Shown here: in pieces, positions 1 through 7,734 of the stretch
Position numbering within the stretch: position 1 is the first letter of the stretch
How the letters are laid out: the number at the start of each line of letters is the position of its first letter
Origin: Haloterrigena salifodinae
GTDB taxonomy: Archaea; Halobacteriota; Halobacteria; Halobacteriales; Natrialbaceae
NCBI RefSeq assembly: GCF_003977755.1
Contig: NZ_RQWN01000001.1
Span: forward strand, 1,256,995-1,320,994
Direction of reading: 5' to 3'
Length of the DNA stretch: 64,000 bases
Notes under the pieces: model-generated
The model's input: the letters and a program-made list of their open reading frames with translations, nothing else
Told to the model about the DNA's origin: nothing
The model's database searches: none
Translations under genes and position numbers: made by a program

Positions 1-848
1 CGAAACTCCGAGTTCTCGAACAGCCGGTCCGAGCGGCCGTTGAACGCGTGCCAGAAGAGCGCGAAGTTGGTGCCGGCGATCAGCATGAACGGCATCACCG
101 CCCACTGGACGGCGGGGCTGAACGCCTCGACGCTGCGCGCTTCGGGCGAGAAGCCTCCGGTTGGCATCGTCGTGAGCGCGTGAGCGACGGCGTTGTAGAG
201 GTCCATGTTCGGGGCGAGTCCGCCCGCGTGGAGGGCGTAGTAGAGGCCGACGGCCAGGACGGTGAAGCCGATGTAGATCCGCCACAGCGCACGCGCGGTC
301 TCCCTGATTCCGGGCGTGAGTCGCTCGAGGCTGAAGCCGGGGGCTTCCTCTTCCATCAGTTGCGCGCCGCCGACCGATAGCTGCGGGAGGATCGCGACCA
401 TCAGGACGATGATCCCCATCCCGCCGAGCCACTGGGTCAGCTGGCGCCACATGAGGATCGATCGGGAGTGGCGCTCGACGGAAATCTCACCGAGGACGGT
501 CGACCCCGTCGTCGTGAACCCGGACATCGACTCGAAGAGCGCGTTCGCGGGGGAGGCGATCGTCCCCTGACCGGCGACGAGATAGGGGAGCATGCCGATC
601 AGCGGGACGGCGAGCCACGTCAGCGCGACGAAGAGAAAGCCCTCGCGCCGTCCGAGTTTCGGCTCCGAATGGAGTTCCTCGAGACCAAGGCCGACGGCGA
701 GCGCGACGAGGATCGTGACGACGAACGGGAGGGCGGACTCCCCGTAGATGACCGCGATCGCCAGCGGCAGAAACAACGGGACTGTCGTGTACTTCAGGAC
801 GGTACCGACGAGACTCACCGAAACGCGGTAGTCGACGTGGAGATCCAT
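1..848 (-). CDS. trkH: TrkH-family potassium uptake subunit, partial (C-terminus beyond window edge)
   Basis: The minus-strand frame opens with ATG at 848 and is open to base 1, giving about 282 residues of an integral membrane protein. Two selectivity-filter-like P-loops are visible, SGFTTTGST near residue 105 and TTMPTGGFSP near residue 230, each followed by a hydrophobic helix, which is the repeated M1-P-M2 architecture of Trk/Ktr/HKT ion-conducting subunits. Family members run to about 480-510 residues, so a bit under half is missing. By family knowledge it would carry K+ across the membrane with a cytosolic TrkA/RCK partner; no intact TrkA lies here, although a TrkA-type tail remnant occurs near 28.2 kb. 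Confidence 0.9.
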   Translation of the reverse strand, partial: MDLHVDYRVSVSLVGTVLKYTTVPLFLPLAIAVIYGESALPFVVTILVALAVGLGLEELHSEPKLGRREGFLFVALTWLAVPLIGMLPYLVAGQGTIASPANALFESMSGFTTTGSTVLGEISVERHSRSILMWRQLTQWLGGMGIIVLMVAILPQLSVGGAQLMEEEAPGFSLERLTPGIRETARALWRIYIGFTVLAVGLYYALHAGGLAPNMDLYNAVAHALTTMPTGGFSPEARSVEAFSPAVQWAVMPFMLIAGTNFALFWHAFNGRSDRLFENSEF

Positions 849-1013
849 CGTTACTGAGTGTGGGACTGGGTTTCGGGTACGCTACCGCAAATCGACGGTG
901 TGCGAGGAGTCGTCAGAGACCCGTCGCTCGTCGAGTCGCGCCGCTGGCGGTCGAGACGCGTTCCGGGTCGGCGTTCGATGCGTCCACGCGGGACCGCAGA
1001 CCCGCGGCGATTA

Positions 1014-1136
1014 CTACGCCTCGCACAGGGACTCCCGGAACTGGTCGAGACAGGCGTAGCTGGCGCCGCAGTCCTCGCAGATCCACTCGTCGGACACCGT
1101 GTGATCGCCGATCTCTCGAGGCCACTCCGCGCTCAT
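1014..1136 (-). CDS. small CxxC zinc-finger-like protein, 40 aa
   Basis: ATG at 1136 opens a 40-residue acidic frame beginning MSAEWPREIGDH. It has CEDC in the middle (WICEDCGASYAC) followed by further Cys residues (YAC, LCEA), so it could bind one zinc. It lies between the TrkH gene and the winged-helix regulator, all on the minus strand. Such micro-proteins with CPxCG-like motifs are common in haloarchaea and mostly uncharacterised. No function is assigned. Confidence 0.6.
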   Translation of the reverse strand: MSAEWPREIGDHTVSDEWICEDCGASYACLDQFRESLCEA

Positions 1137-1179
1137 GGTCGACGCTCCCACGGGCGGCCCCGTAAGCGTACCGCCGCCG

Positions 1180-1977
1180 TCACTCGAGCGAGAATCCGGC
1201 GTCCGACAGCGAGTCGGCGTTCGTCCAGTACTCCGCGATAGTCTTCTCGGCCCACGACCGGACCGCCTCGTCGTCGGTGTCGATCGACGCCCGCAGGACG
1301 CCCTGCTCGTCGCGCAAGAGCAGGTAGACGACGTCGTCGAGGAGCATCACCGCGAGCGGAACCGACCCGTCGCGGACCCTGATCGCCGTCCCGTCGGTCG
1401 CTAGCAGCGCCTCGAGTCGGTCCCGGAGCGCCGCGTCGTCGACGAGGGCCTCGATCGCGCTTCGGGAGAAGACGCCCCGAAACGTCTGCTCACTCGTTTC
1501 CGCCCGGTCCTGGACGAGCGATAGCGTCTGTTCATTGAAGGCGTGGGAGACCGTCCGAACGTCGTCGGCGCCCTCAAGCAACTCGAGCAGCCGCGACAGC
1601 GGCGCGTTCGGTCGGGTCTGGCTGGGCGTGGTGATCGTCGCGTCGGCTAGCCGTCGGAGGTCGAAGGTCAATTCCGTACGCGGCAGGTAGTCGACGACCT
1701 CGCGGAGTCGCCGTTCGGTCTCGATGATCCGCTGGAGGTCGGTGATCCCCGACGCGACGAGTCGGCCCGTCGCCGTCGCGACGTACTCGCTGCCTTCGCG
1801 GCGGATCCACGACCGCTCCCGAAAATCGCCGAGAATGCGCCCCAGCGTCGCCTGCGAGGCCCCGGTCGCCGCGGCCAGTTCGTTGCGGGTGTGGCCCTCC
1901 TCGGCGAGGGACTCGAGCACCTCGACACGGTTGGCCGAGAGCGCGAGGAACTCGATCTCCTCGAGTGCCGATTCCAT
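1180..1977 (-). CDS. winged-helix transcriptional regulator with C-terminal sensor-like domain
   Basis: 265 residues from ATG at 1977 (MESALEEIEF); a longer in-frame start exists 13 codons upstream but would run into the regulatory region. Residues 1-75 form an ArsR/IclR-like winged helix with the recognition segment ATGASQATLGRILGDF. The rest resembles the FilR1-type regulators common in haloarchaea, ending in a beta-rich part (IRVRDGSVPLAVMLLDDVV) that could hold a ligand. It is divergent from the EamA transporter, and a perfect 7-1-7 palindrome lies at 2018-2032 between them, so control of itself and the transporter is a reasonable inference. Ligand unknown. Confidence 0.75.
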   Translation of the reverse strand: MESALEEIEFLALSANRVEVLESLAEEGHTRNELAAATGASQATLGRILGDFRERSWIRREGSEYVATATGRLVASGITDLQRIIETERRLREVVDYLPRTELTFDLRRLADATITTPSQTRPNAPLSRLLELLEGADDVRTVSHAFNEQTLSLVQDRAETSEQTFRGVFSRSAIEALVDDAALRDRLEALLATDGTAIRVRDGSVPLAVMLLDDVVYLLLRDEQGVLRASIDTDDEAVRSWAEKTIAEYWTNADSLSDAGFSLE

Positions 1978-2017
1978 ACGCTCCGTTCGACACCCTTTGG
2001 GAAAGCCGTTTCGCACC

Positions 2018-2032
2018 GTGAAATCATTTCAC
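2018..2032. promoter_or_regulatory. palindromic operator candidate GTGAAAT-C-ATTTCAC
   Basis: Perfect 7-1-7 inverted repeat GTGAAATCATTTCAC centred 48 bp upstream of the regulator start, in the divergent intergenic region. A related one-armed copy, GTGAAATATTTTC, lies at 2111-2123, just before a TATA-like ACTATATG (about 2132-2139) that would serve the rightward transcript. Two related sites between a DNA-binding protein and a transporter suggest an operator pair; binding itself is inferred. Confidence 0.5.
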
Positions 2033-2161
2033 ACCTTGATCAAGTGCATCGAGGGTGCACGGCTTTCCCACGTCGTCGGTCCGCTCTCGCCGGCTGCGAT
2101 CTTTCTTGCCGTGAAATATTTTCTGAAGGAAACTATATGCCCTGGCCCCCTACGTAGATGT

Positions 2162-2251
2162 ATGATGATCCTCGAAGAATTTCTGCCGACTGACGATCCG
2201 TCGGCAACTTCTCTGTACGATCGCACGAGTGCGGTGGTGATCGACCAGTGA
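2162..2251 (+). CDS. candidate 29-aa leader ORF overlapping the transporter start
   Basis: ATG at 2162 opens a 29-codon frame (MMILEEFLPTDD...VVIDQ) whose TGA overlaps the GTG start of the EamA transporter as GTGA (2248-2251). A TATA-like ACTATATG lies 22-30 bp ahead, the spacing expected for a leaderless transcript starting at or near this ATG. The overlap implies translational coupling. Whether the peptide has a role of its own is unknown, and its acidic composition alone is weak evidence of coding. Confidence 0.4.
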   Translation: MMILEEFLPTDDPSATSLYDRTSAVVIDQ

Positions 2252-3237
2252 TCGACCGTCGAACGCTCGCGTTCTTCGTCTGCTCGAGCGTGTTCTTCGG
2301 GGGAACGTTCGTCGCGGCGAAGGCCGGCCTCGAGTACTTCCCGCCGCTGCTGTTCGTCGCGATTCGATTCGACGTCGCCGCGCTGGTCATGCTGGGGTAC
2401 GTCGCGCTCACCGCGTCGGGCGACGACCTCCTGCCCGAAACGCGGGGCGACGTCGTCGCGATCCTCGCGACCGGCGGCCTCGTGATCGGACTAGCGAACG
2501 CCCTCCTGTTCGTCGGCCAGCAGTACGCGACCAGCGCCGTCGGCTCGATCGTCTTCAGTCTCAACCCGATTCTGACGCCGGTGTTCGCGGCCGTTCTTCT
2601 CTCGGACGAACGGCTCTCGCGGCGCGGTGCGATCGGGATGGGACTTGGACTGATCGGCGTCGTGCTCGTGGTCAGCCCCGACCCCACGGCCCTGCTGGGC
2701 GGCGACGCGTTCGGGCGAGCGATCCTCTTCGCCGGCGCGATCAGCGCCGCGCTGGGCGCGGTCCTCATCCGCCGGGCCGGCTCGACGGCCACGCTCTCGA
2801 GTACGGTCCGGATCGCGTGGGGACTCCCGATCGCGGCGGCCCTCTGTCACGGCTTCGCCTACTCGACCGGCGAGTCGATGAGTGCCATCACGTGGACGAC
2901 CGACGCGCTCGTCGCGCTGGGCTACGTCAGCATCGTCGCCGGCGTTCTCGCGTACATCGCCTACTTCGGGCTGCTCGAGGCGACCGAGGCGACCACGGCG
3001 AACCTGATCTTCTACGTCGTACCCGTCGTCTCGACGCTGGGCGGCTGGGCGATCTTGGACGAGGCCGTCGCGACGTCGGCGATCGTCGGCTTCCTGACGA
3101 TCTTCGCCGGCTTCGCTGTCATTGGCAGCGACTCGATCGACATCCGTTCACGGCTGCCCGGCCCGACGGCCGAAGCGCCCGCCTGCGAGGAGGGAGCGTC
3201 CGTCACCGAGGAACCGCGCGGGTACCGCTCGGACTGA
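2248..3237 (+). CDS. EamA/DMT-family transporter
   Basis: 329 residues from GTG at 2248, the first start available in frame after a stop at 2191. The protein has about ten hydrophobic helices in two homologous halves, the EamA (drug/metabolite transporter) fold; the first half carries GGTFVAAKAGLEYFPPLLF and the second begins near residue 165 (FAGAISAALGAVLIRR). The last 30 residues are a hydrophilic cytosolic tail. Substrate cannot be read from sequence; the family exports amino acids, nucleotides or drugs. The divergent winged-helix gene and the operator-like palindrome suggest inducible expression. Confidence 0.85.
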   Translation: MIDRRTLAFFVCSSVFFGGTFVAAKAGLEYFPPLLFVAIRFDVAALVMLGYVALTASGDDLLPETRGDVVAILATGGLVIGLANALLFVGQQYATSAVGSIVFSLNPILTPVFAAVLLSDERLSRRGAIGMGLGLIGVVLVVSPDPTALLGGDAFGRAILFAGAISAALGAVLIRRAGSTATLSSTVRIAWGLPIAAALCHGFAYSTGESMSAITWTTDALVALGYVSIVAGVLAYIAYFGLLEATEATTANLIFYVVPVVSTLGGWAILDEAVATSAIVGFLTIFAGFAVIGSDSIDIRSRLPGPTAEAPACEEGASVTEEPRGYRSD

Positions 3238-3282
3238 TCGGCCCGACGCAACTGTCTTCTCAGCCCACGATGGCAGCGATGA

Positions 3283-3735
3283 CTACCGGGAGTCGTCGGT
3301 CGACGTCCGACCGTCGGGTACGGAAACCGGGACGCGAGCGCCGCGCCCGGGGAGCGTCAGTTCGGCCGGCGGACTCGCGACGACGGTCCCCGACGGATAC
3401 CGTGCGACCGCGACCGACCCGGCGTCGTGCATCCGAGCGAACCGCTCGAGGAGGGCCGCGTCGTCGAACCCGTCCGGCGCGTCGACGTTGACGCGATCGG
3501 TCAGCCGATCGCTCTGTAACTGCACCCAACCGGTGAGCGCGAGTTCGACCTTGGTCCCTCGGAGTCCATCGAACCGCTCGGTGACGTCTCGGTCGCCGAT
3601 CACGATCCGGTGAAGGCGTTCGTGTGCCCCCGAGGGGACGACGTAGATACTGTCGTCGGGCGCGACGGTGAGGTGGGTCGCGCGCTCGCCCTCCCACCGG
3701 GGAAACGGAAACGGCACCGCCGCAGCGTCGGTCAT
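3283..3735 (-). CDS. conserved-looking hypothetical protein, 150 aa
   Basis: ATG at 3735, only 9 bp after the stop of the aldehyde dehydrogenase gene on the same strand, so the two are very probably co-transcribed. No transmembrane segment, signal peptide or Cys cluster is visible. The sequence alternates beta-prone stretches (THLTVAPDDSIYVVPSG, KVELALTGWVQLQ) with a helical part (DDAALLERFARMHDAG), suggesting a small soluble alpha/beta protein. I do not recognise the family. Confidence 0.65.
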   Translation of the reverse strand: MTDAAAVPFPFPRWEGERATHLTVAPDDSIYVVPSGAHERLHRIVIGDRDVTERFDGLRGTKVELALTGWVQLQSDRLTDRVNVDAPDGFDDAALLERFARMHDAGSVAVARYPSGTVVASPPAELTLPGRGARVPVSVPDGRTSTDDSR

Positions 3736-3744
3736 CTCACTCTC

Positions 3745-5268
3745 TCACTCGAGTGCGAGATTGATCGTCTTCGTCTGGGTGTAGTGTTCGGCCAGCGCCT
3801 CGTAGCCGACTTCGCGGCCGATTCCCGACTGTTTGTAGCCGCCGAAGGGCATCCCGGCCGGGAACGCGTTGTACTGGTTGATCCAGACGTTCCCCGCTTC
3901 GATGTCCTTCGCCGTCTCGTAGGCCTTCGTAATGTCGTTCGTGATGATACCCGCTGCCAAGCCGTAGTCGACGTCGTTGGCCAGTTCGATCATCGTCTCG
4001 TAGTCGGTCCACTCGAACACCTCCTGGACGGGCCCGAAGATCTCCTCCTGGACGGCGCGGTTGTCGTGGTCGATGTCGTCGATCAGCGTCGGGGAGACGA
4101 AACTCCCCTCCGCGAGCGCCTCGTCGTCGGGCACGTCACCGCCGGTCAGGAAGTCGGCGCCGGCGTCGCGGGCCTCCTCGATGTACTCGAGCGTGCGTTC
4201 GGCCTGCTCTTCGGTGACTTTCGGCCCCAGCGTCGTCTCCTCTAACAGCGGGTCGTCGACGGTGAGGTCCTCGGCGGTCGACGCTAACGCCTCTACGAAC
4301 TCGTCTTTGATGTCGCTGTGAACGAACAGCCGCGAACCCGCGGAACAGCACTCGCCGGTGTTGTAGAAGATGGCCGTGATCGTCGTGGCGACCGCCTTCT
4401 CCAGATCCGCGTCCGGATAGATGATCAGCGGGCTCTTCCCGCCCAGCTCAAGCGTGATGTCGTGGACGTGCTCGGCGGCCTGGGTCATCACCTGCTTGCC
4501 GACCTCGGTCGATCCGGTGAAGGCGATCTTTCGGATGTCGGGATGTTTCGCCAGCGGCTCGCCCGCGTCGGGCCCGAATCCGGTGACGACGTTGACGACG
4601 CCGTCCGGAAGGACGTCGTCGATCTCGTTCATGAGCTTGAGGACTGTGAGCGGGGTTTCCTCGGCGGGTTTGAGGACTGAACAGTTGCCGGCGGCGAGCG
4701 CCGGGCCGAGCTTCCAGGCGGCCATCAACAGCGGGAAGTTCCACGGGATGATCTGTCCGACGACGCCGTAGGGCTCGCGAAGCGTCTGAACGTGTTGCCC
4801 GTCGCCGCTCGGGATCGTCTCGCCGCCGTTGACGCGGGTCGCCCCGGCGAAGTACCGGAAGTGGTCCGCGACCAGTTCCATGTCGATTCTGGCCTCGCTG
4901 ATCGGCTTCCCGTTGTCGAGGGTCTCGAGGCGGGCGAACGCCTCCTGGTTCTCCTCGACGCGGGCCGCGATCTCCTCGAGGACGCGCTGGCGCTCGGCGG
5001 CCGAGTAGCCCGACCACGTCTCGTCGTAGGCAGTCCAGGCGGCCTCCACTGCCCGGTCGATGTCCTCGTGGGTACCCGCCTGCACCGTCGCGAGCGTCTC
5101 GCCCGTCGTCGGATCTCGCGTTTCGAACGTTTCGCCAGCGGAACTGGAGACCCAGTCGCCGCCGATATACAGTTTCAAATTCGGCGGAATGACGTCCGCT
5201 GCGGTCTCCTGATGGCGCTGGCTGATACTATCCGTCCGGTCGCCGCTCGGCTGCGATTCGGTGGCCAT
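3745..5268 (-). CDS. NAD(P)-dependent aldehyde dehydrogenase
   Basis: 507 residues from ATG at 5268 (MATESQPSGD); the longer frame upstream adds a basic stretch atypical of haloarchaea. Hallmarks: cofactor-binding PWNFPLLMAAWKLGPALAAGN, FTGSTEVGKQV, the general-base Glu in ELGGKSP, the catalytic Cys at about residue 308 in GECCSAGSR, and EEIFGPV near the C-terminus. Length and motifs fit the betaine-aldehyde or broad-specificity ALDH clade, which oxidises an aldehyde to the acid with NAD(P)+. Substrate is not determinable here. A hypothetical gene follows 9 bp downstream. A TATAATAAA-like stretch near 5342-5350 on this strand could be its promoter. Confidence 0.93.
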   Translation of the reverse strand: MATESQPSGDRTDSISQRHQETAADVIPPNLKLYIGGDWVSSSAGETFETRDPTTGETLATVQAGTHEDIDRAVEAAWTAYDETWSGYSAAERQRVLEEIAARVEENQEAFARLETLDNGKPISEARIDMELVADHFRYFAGATRVNGGETIPSGDGQHVQTLREPYGVVGQIIPWNFPLLMAAWKLGPALAAGNCSVLKPAEETPLTVLKLMNEIDDVLPDGVVNVVTGFGPDAGEPLAKHPDIRKIAFTGSTEVGKQVMTQAAEHVHDITLELGGKSPLIIYPDADLEKAVATTITAIFYNTGECCSAGSRLFVHSDIKDEFVEALASTAEDLTVDDPLLEETTLGPKVTEEQAERTLEYIEEARDAGADFLTGGDVPDDEALAEGSFVSPTLIDDIDHDNRAVQEEIFGPVQEVFEWTDYETMIELANDVDYGLAAGIITNDITKAYETAKDIEAGNVWINQYNAFPAGMPFGGYKQSGIGREVGYEALAEHYTQTKTINLALE

Positions 5269-5574
5269 TCTACGTCGCCGTTCCACACAGTACGTAATAA
5301 GACTAGTAGACGGAAATCTGACACGATAACCACACAAGGTTTATTATAAAGAAATCTTCATTTAATTCCGGAGGTAACGTAACTTCTATTGGTTCCTCCC
5401 CGAGAGTCGTGCGCGAGTACCGTCTCGAGTCCCCATACTCGAGACACTCGAGCGGCCGATCTGCATGAGAACGCCGGCAGGTCGCTCAACCTCGCGGTTC
5501 TCGTAGCGAGGACGCTCGCCGCCCCTGCGACCGCCCGTTTTCGCGTTCGGAGGCGCCGGCGCCCTACCCGATCC
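5269..5574. other. divergent intergenic region (306 bp)
   Basis: Separates the divergent ALDH and release-factor-paralogue genes. An A+T-rich patch around 5335-5390 contains TTTATTATAAAG, usable as a TATA box for the leftward gene. No convincing small gene or RNA is seen. Confidence 0.5.
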
Positions 5575-6651
5575 ATGGCACTCGCATCCTACGAACTCCA
5601 CGAACGGCTCGACCGACTCTCGTCCGCAAGCGCCGACCGGGATATCCTCGTCAGCCTCGCCGTCCCGCCAGAGGAGACGATCGGCGAGGCTCGCCAACCC
5701 GTCGAGACCGACTACGCGGAGGCGAACCAGCTCGACAAGCGGTCGTTTCCGAAACCGCTCACCGACGCGCTGGAGACCGTCCGGAGCGAACTGAACGAGT
5801 ACGACGAGATCCCCGAGAGCGGGCTGGCGATCTACGCCGGCGTTCCCGACGGCGACCTCGTGACGGTCGTCTTCGACGATCTACCGGTCCCCATCGACGA
5901 CTCGATCTACCGCCACGCCAACGAGTTCGACCTCGAGCCCCTCGAAGACGTCACCGAGCCCGAGTCGACCCACGGCCTGCTGGTCGTCGAACGCGGCGGC
6001 GCCGCGTTGGGCGTGCTCGACGACGAGGGCGTCGAACCCCTCGAGAGCTTCGAGAGCGAGGTCCCCGGGAAGTCGAGCGCCGGCGGCCAGTCCGCCGAGC
6101 GGTTCGAACGCGACCGCGAGCGCCAGAAGCGAGAGTTCTTCGACGAGGTCGCCGACCGCGCCGAGCGGACGTTCCTCGGCGACGAGCCCGTCGACAGCGT
6201 CCTGCTGGGCGGAACGACCGGCACCGTCGAGACGTTCCGAGATGAGGCCGACCTCGATCACCGCCTCGAGGACCGGATCGTCGACGAGTTCGCCGTCGAG
6301 TACGCCACCCAGCAGGGCCTCGAGCAACTCGCCGAGAAGGGACAGGTGGCCCTCGAAGAACGCGATCGGGACGACGTTCGCGAGACGCTCGGCGAGTTCT
6401 TCGATCGGGTCGGCGACGATGATCCTGTCACCTACGGCCGCGAGGCAGTCGACGACGCCCTCGAGTTCGACGCGGTCGAGACGCTGCTGCTCTCGACGGG
6501 TCTGGATGGCGCGGACCTGCAGGAGCTCGGGGAGCGAACCGAACAGCAGGGCGGCGAAACCGTCGTCGTTCCCGACGACTTCCCCGACGGCACCCGGTTC
6601 GCCGAGGCGTTCGACGGGGTCGGAGCGCTGTTGCGATTCCCGATCGACTGA
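5575..6651 (+). CDS. Vms1/VLRF1-type release factor 1 paralogue (GGQ peptidyl-tRNA hydrolase-like)
   Basis: 358 residues from ATG at 5575 (MALASYELHERL); an open frame extends further upstream but is Arg-rich and unlike haloarchaeal protein. It is built like aRF1: an N-terminal domain, a middle domain with GGQ at residues 170-172 (SSAGGQSAERF, followed by a long charged helix), and a C-terminal L7Ae/eRF1-3-like domain. The stop-codon-reading NIKS loop of aRF1 is replaced by NQLDKR around residue 51, and the C-terminal zinc knuckle of aRF1 is absent. By family knowledge (archaeal Vms1/VLRF1) it would release nascent chains from peptidyl-tRNA on stalled large subunits. The canonical aRF1 is also in this window at 40.3 kb. 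Confidence 0.8.
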   Translation: MALASYELHERLDRLSSASADRDILVSLAVPPEETIGEARQPVETDYAEANQLDKRSFPKPLTDALETVRSELNEYDEIPESGLAIYAGVPDGDLVTVVFDDLPVPIDDSIYRHANEFDLEPLEDVTEPESTHGLLVVERGGAALGVLDDEGVEPLESFESEVPGKSSAGGQSAERFERDRERQKREFFDEVADRAERTFLGDEPVDSVLLGGTTGTVETFRDEADLDHRLEDRIVDEFAVEYATQQGLEQLAEKGQVALEERDRDDVRETLGEFFDRVGDDDPVTYGREAVDDALEFDAVETLLLSTGLDGADLQELGERTEQQGGETVVVPDDFPDGTRFAEAFDGVGALLRFPID

Positions 6652-6804
6652 CGGCTCGTAGAAGGCGCGGCTGGCGGGACGTCCGGAGCTGAAACGATTC
6701 GGTCGCAGATTCCGGCGTGTTTTCGAACGGAACGTTCAGACAACGATGAGCTAGACTCTCGAGAGACCGAATTCTTAACTACCGGAGTCACCATTGAGAG
6801 AGTA

Positions 6805-7221
6805 ATGGATGGCCCAAATCCCTTTGGGGAAATACTTTTAGTGGAAGATAATCCCGGTGACGTCCGGTTGACCAAGGAGCTGTTGAAAGAGACCGGGCTC
6901 GAACCAACCGTCCACGTCGTCTCCAACGGGTCCGACGCGCTGGATTTTCTCTCTCAATGCGGCGAGTACGCCGACGCCCCGCGGCCGGACGCGATCCTCC
7001 TCGATCTTCACCTCCCGCGGATGGACGGGACGGACGTACTCGAGCGGATGGACGACGATGTCAGGGATGTTCTAGTGATCGTCCTCTCGGGCGCACAGCA
7101 AGACCGAGCGTTCGAATCCGACGAGGTCGAAGCCGTCGTCGACGCTCGCGTGCAGAAGCCGCTCGATCCGGACGAGTTCAACGCGATCGTGCAGTCGCTG
7201 TCGGAACAGCCCGCCGAGTAA
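6805..7221 (+). CDS. response regulator receiver-domain protein
   Basis: 138 residues consisting of a single CheY-like receiver domain: acidic pocket VEDN near residue 16, phospho-acceptor Asp67 in LLDLHLPRMDG, switch Ser in VLSGA and the conserved Lys in QKPLD. There is no output domain. The sequence style (Rcp1-like, EILLVEDNPGDVRLTKELL) is typical of the many stand-alone haloarchaeal receivers that pair with orphan histidine kinases; one such kinase lies at 19.2 kb but proximity gives no proof of pairing. TTAACT about 25-30 bp ahead of the ATG may belong to a leaderless promoter. Confidence 0.88.
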   Translation: MDGPNPFGEILLVEDNPGDVRLTKELLKETGLEPTVHVVSNGSDALDFLSQCGEYADAPRPDAILLDLHLPRMDGTDVLERMDDDVRDVLVIVLSGAQQDRAFESDEVEAVVDARVQKPLDPDEFNAIVQSLSEQPAE

Positions 7222-7257
7222 CCGCGTCCGGTACCCGCGCGCCCTAAAATCCGCGCG

Positions 7258-7302
7258 AATGCAGGCACTACGCGCTTTACTCGCAGCCGGAGATCGTTCA
7301 GT
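7258..7302 (+). promoter_or_regulatory. upstream block shared with the next PRC-barrel gene
   Basis: The 13-mer CGAATGCAGGCAC begins a few bases before 7261 and its GCAGGCAC core starts exactly 42 bp ahead of the ATG at 7303. The same 13-mer has its GCAGGCAC core at 7693, exactly 42 bp ahead of the ATG at 7735. Both genes then begin ATGTGTGC. This shows tandem duplication including the leader or promoter, or a conserved regulatory site. Confidence 0.5.
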
Positions 7303-7623
7303 ATGTGTGCGACCTTCACCGACGACGACGTCGGAAAACCCGTCGAGCGGGCCGACGGGAAGGTGATCGGGACCGTCGAAGCGATCGAGGGGGACCGAGC
7401 TCGGGTCGAGCCGGCTCCCGACGCGCTTGACTCGATCATGGCCCGGTTCGGCTGGGGTGACACCATCGATCCCTTCGTCCTCGAGGCCGACGCCGTCGAC
7501 GCGGTCACCGATACCCGGATCCATCTGACGGAGGAGTTTTCGACCGGGGAGACGGGGACGACGGCCGCGGACGAACGATCCGGGAGCCGCCAGGATAACC
7601 CACAGAACCGCCCGGATCAGTAA
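7303..7623 (+). CDS. PRC-barrel-like small protein, 106 aa
   Basis: Residues 1-75 form a PRC-barrel-like beta domain (DVGKPVERADGKVIGTVEAIEGDRARVEP, GWGD near 50, DAVDAVTDTRIHL), followed by a hydrophilic tail. The next gene downstream has the same domain order with matching landmarks (MCATF, VGK, GW, DAVxL), so the two arose by tandem duplication; a third relative lies on the other strand at 43.4 kb. PRC-barrels act in RNA processing and photosynthetic reaction-centre assembly, but in haloarchaea these small proteins are uncharacterised. Confidence 0.75.
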   Translation: MCATFTDDDVGKPVERADGKVIGTVEAIEGDRARVEPAPDALDSIMARFGWGDTIDPFVLEADAVDAVTDTRIHLTEEFSTGETGTTAADERSGSRQDNPQNRPDQ

Positions 7624-7734
7624 GGGAGTAAACCGGACCCGTCCGACGGACGCCACACTCGCCGAGCGCAGCCACTAGTGGCCCTGACGAATGCAGGCAC
7701 CACTGGCTTCCCGCGGGTGGTGGTAGCCTCACGC

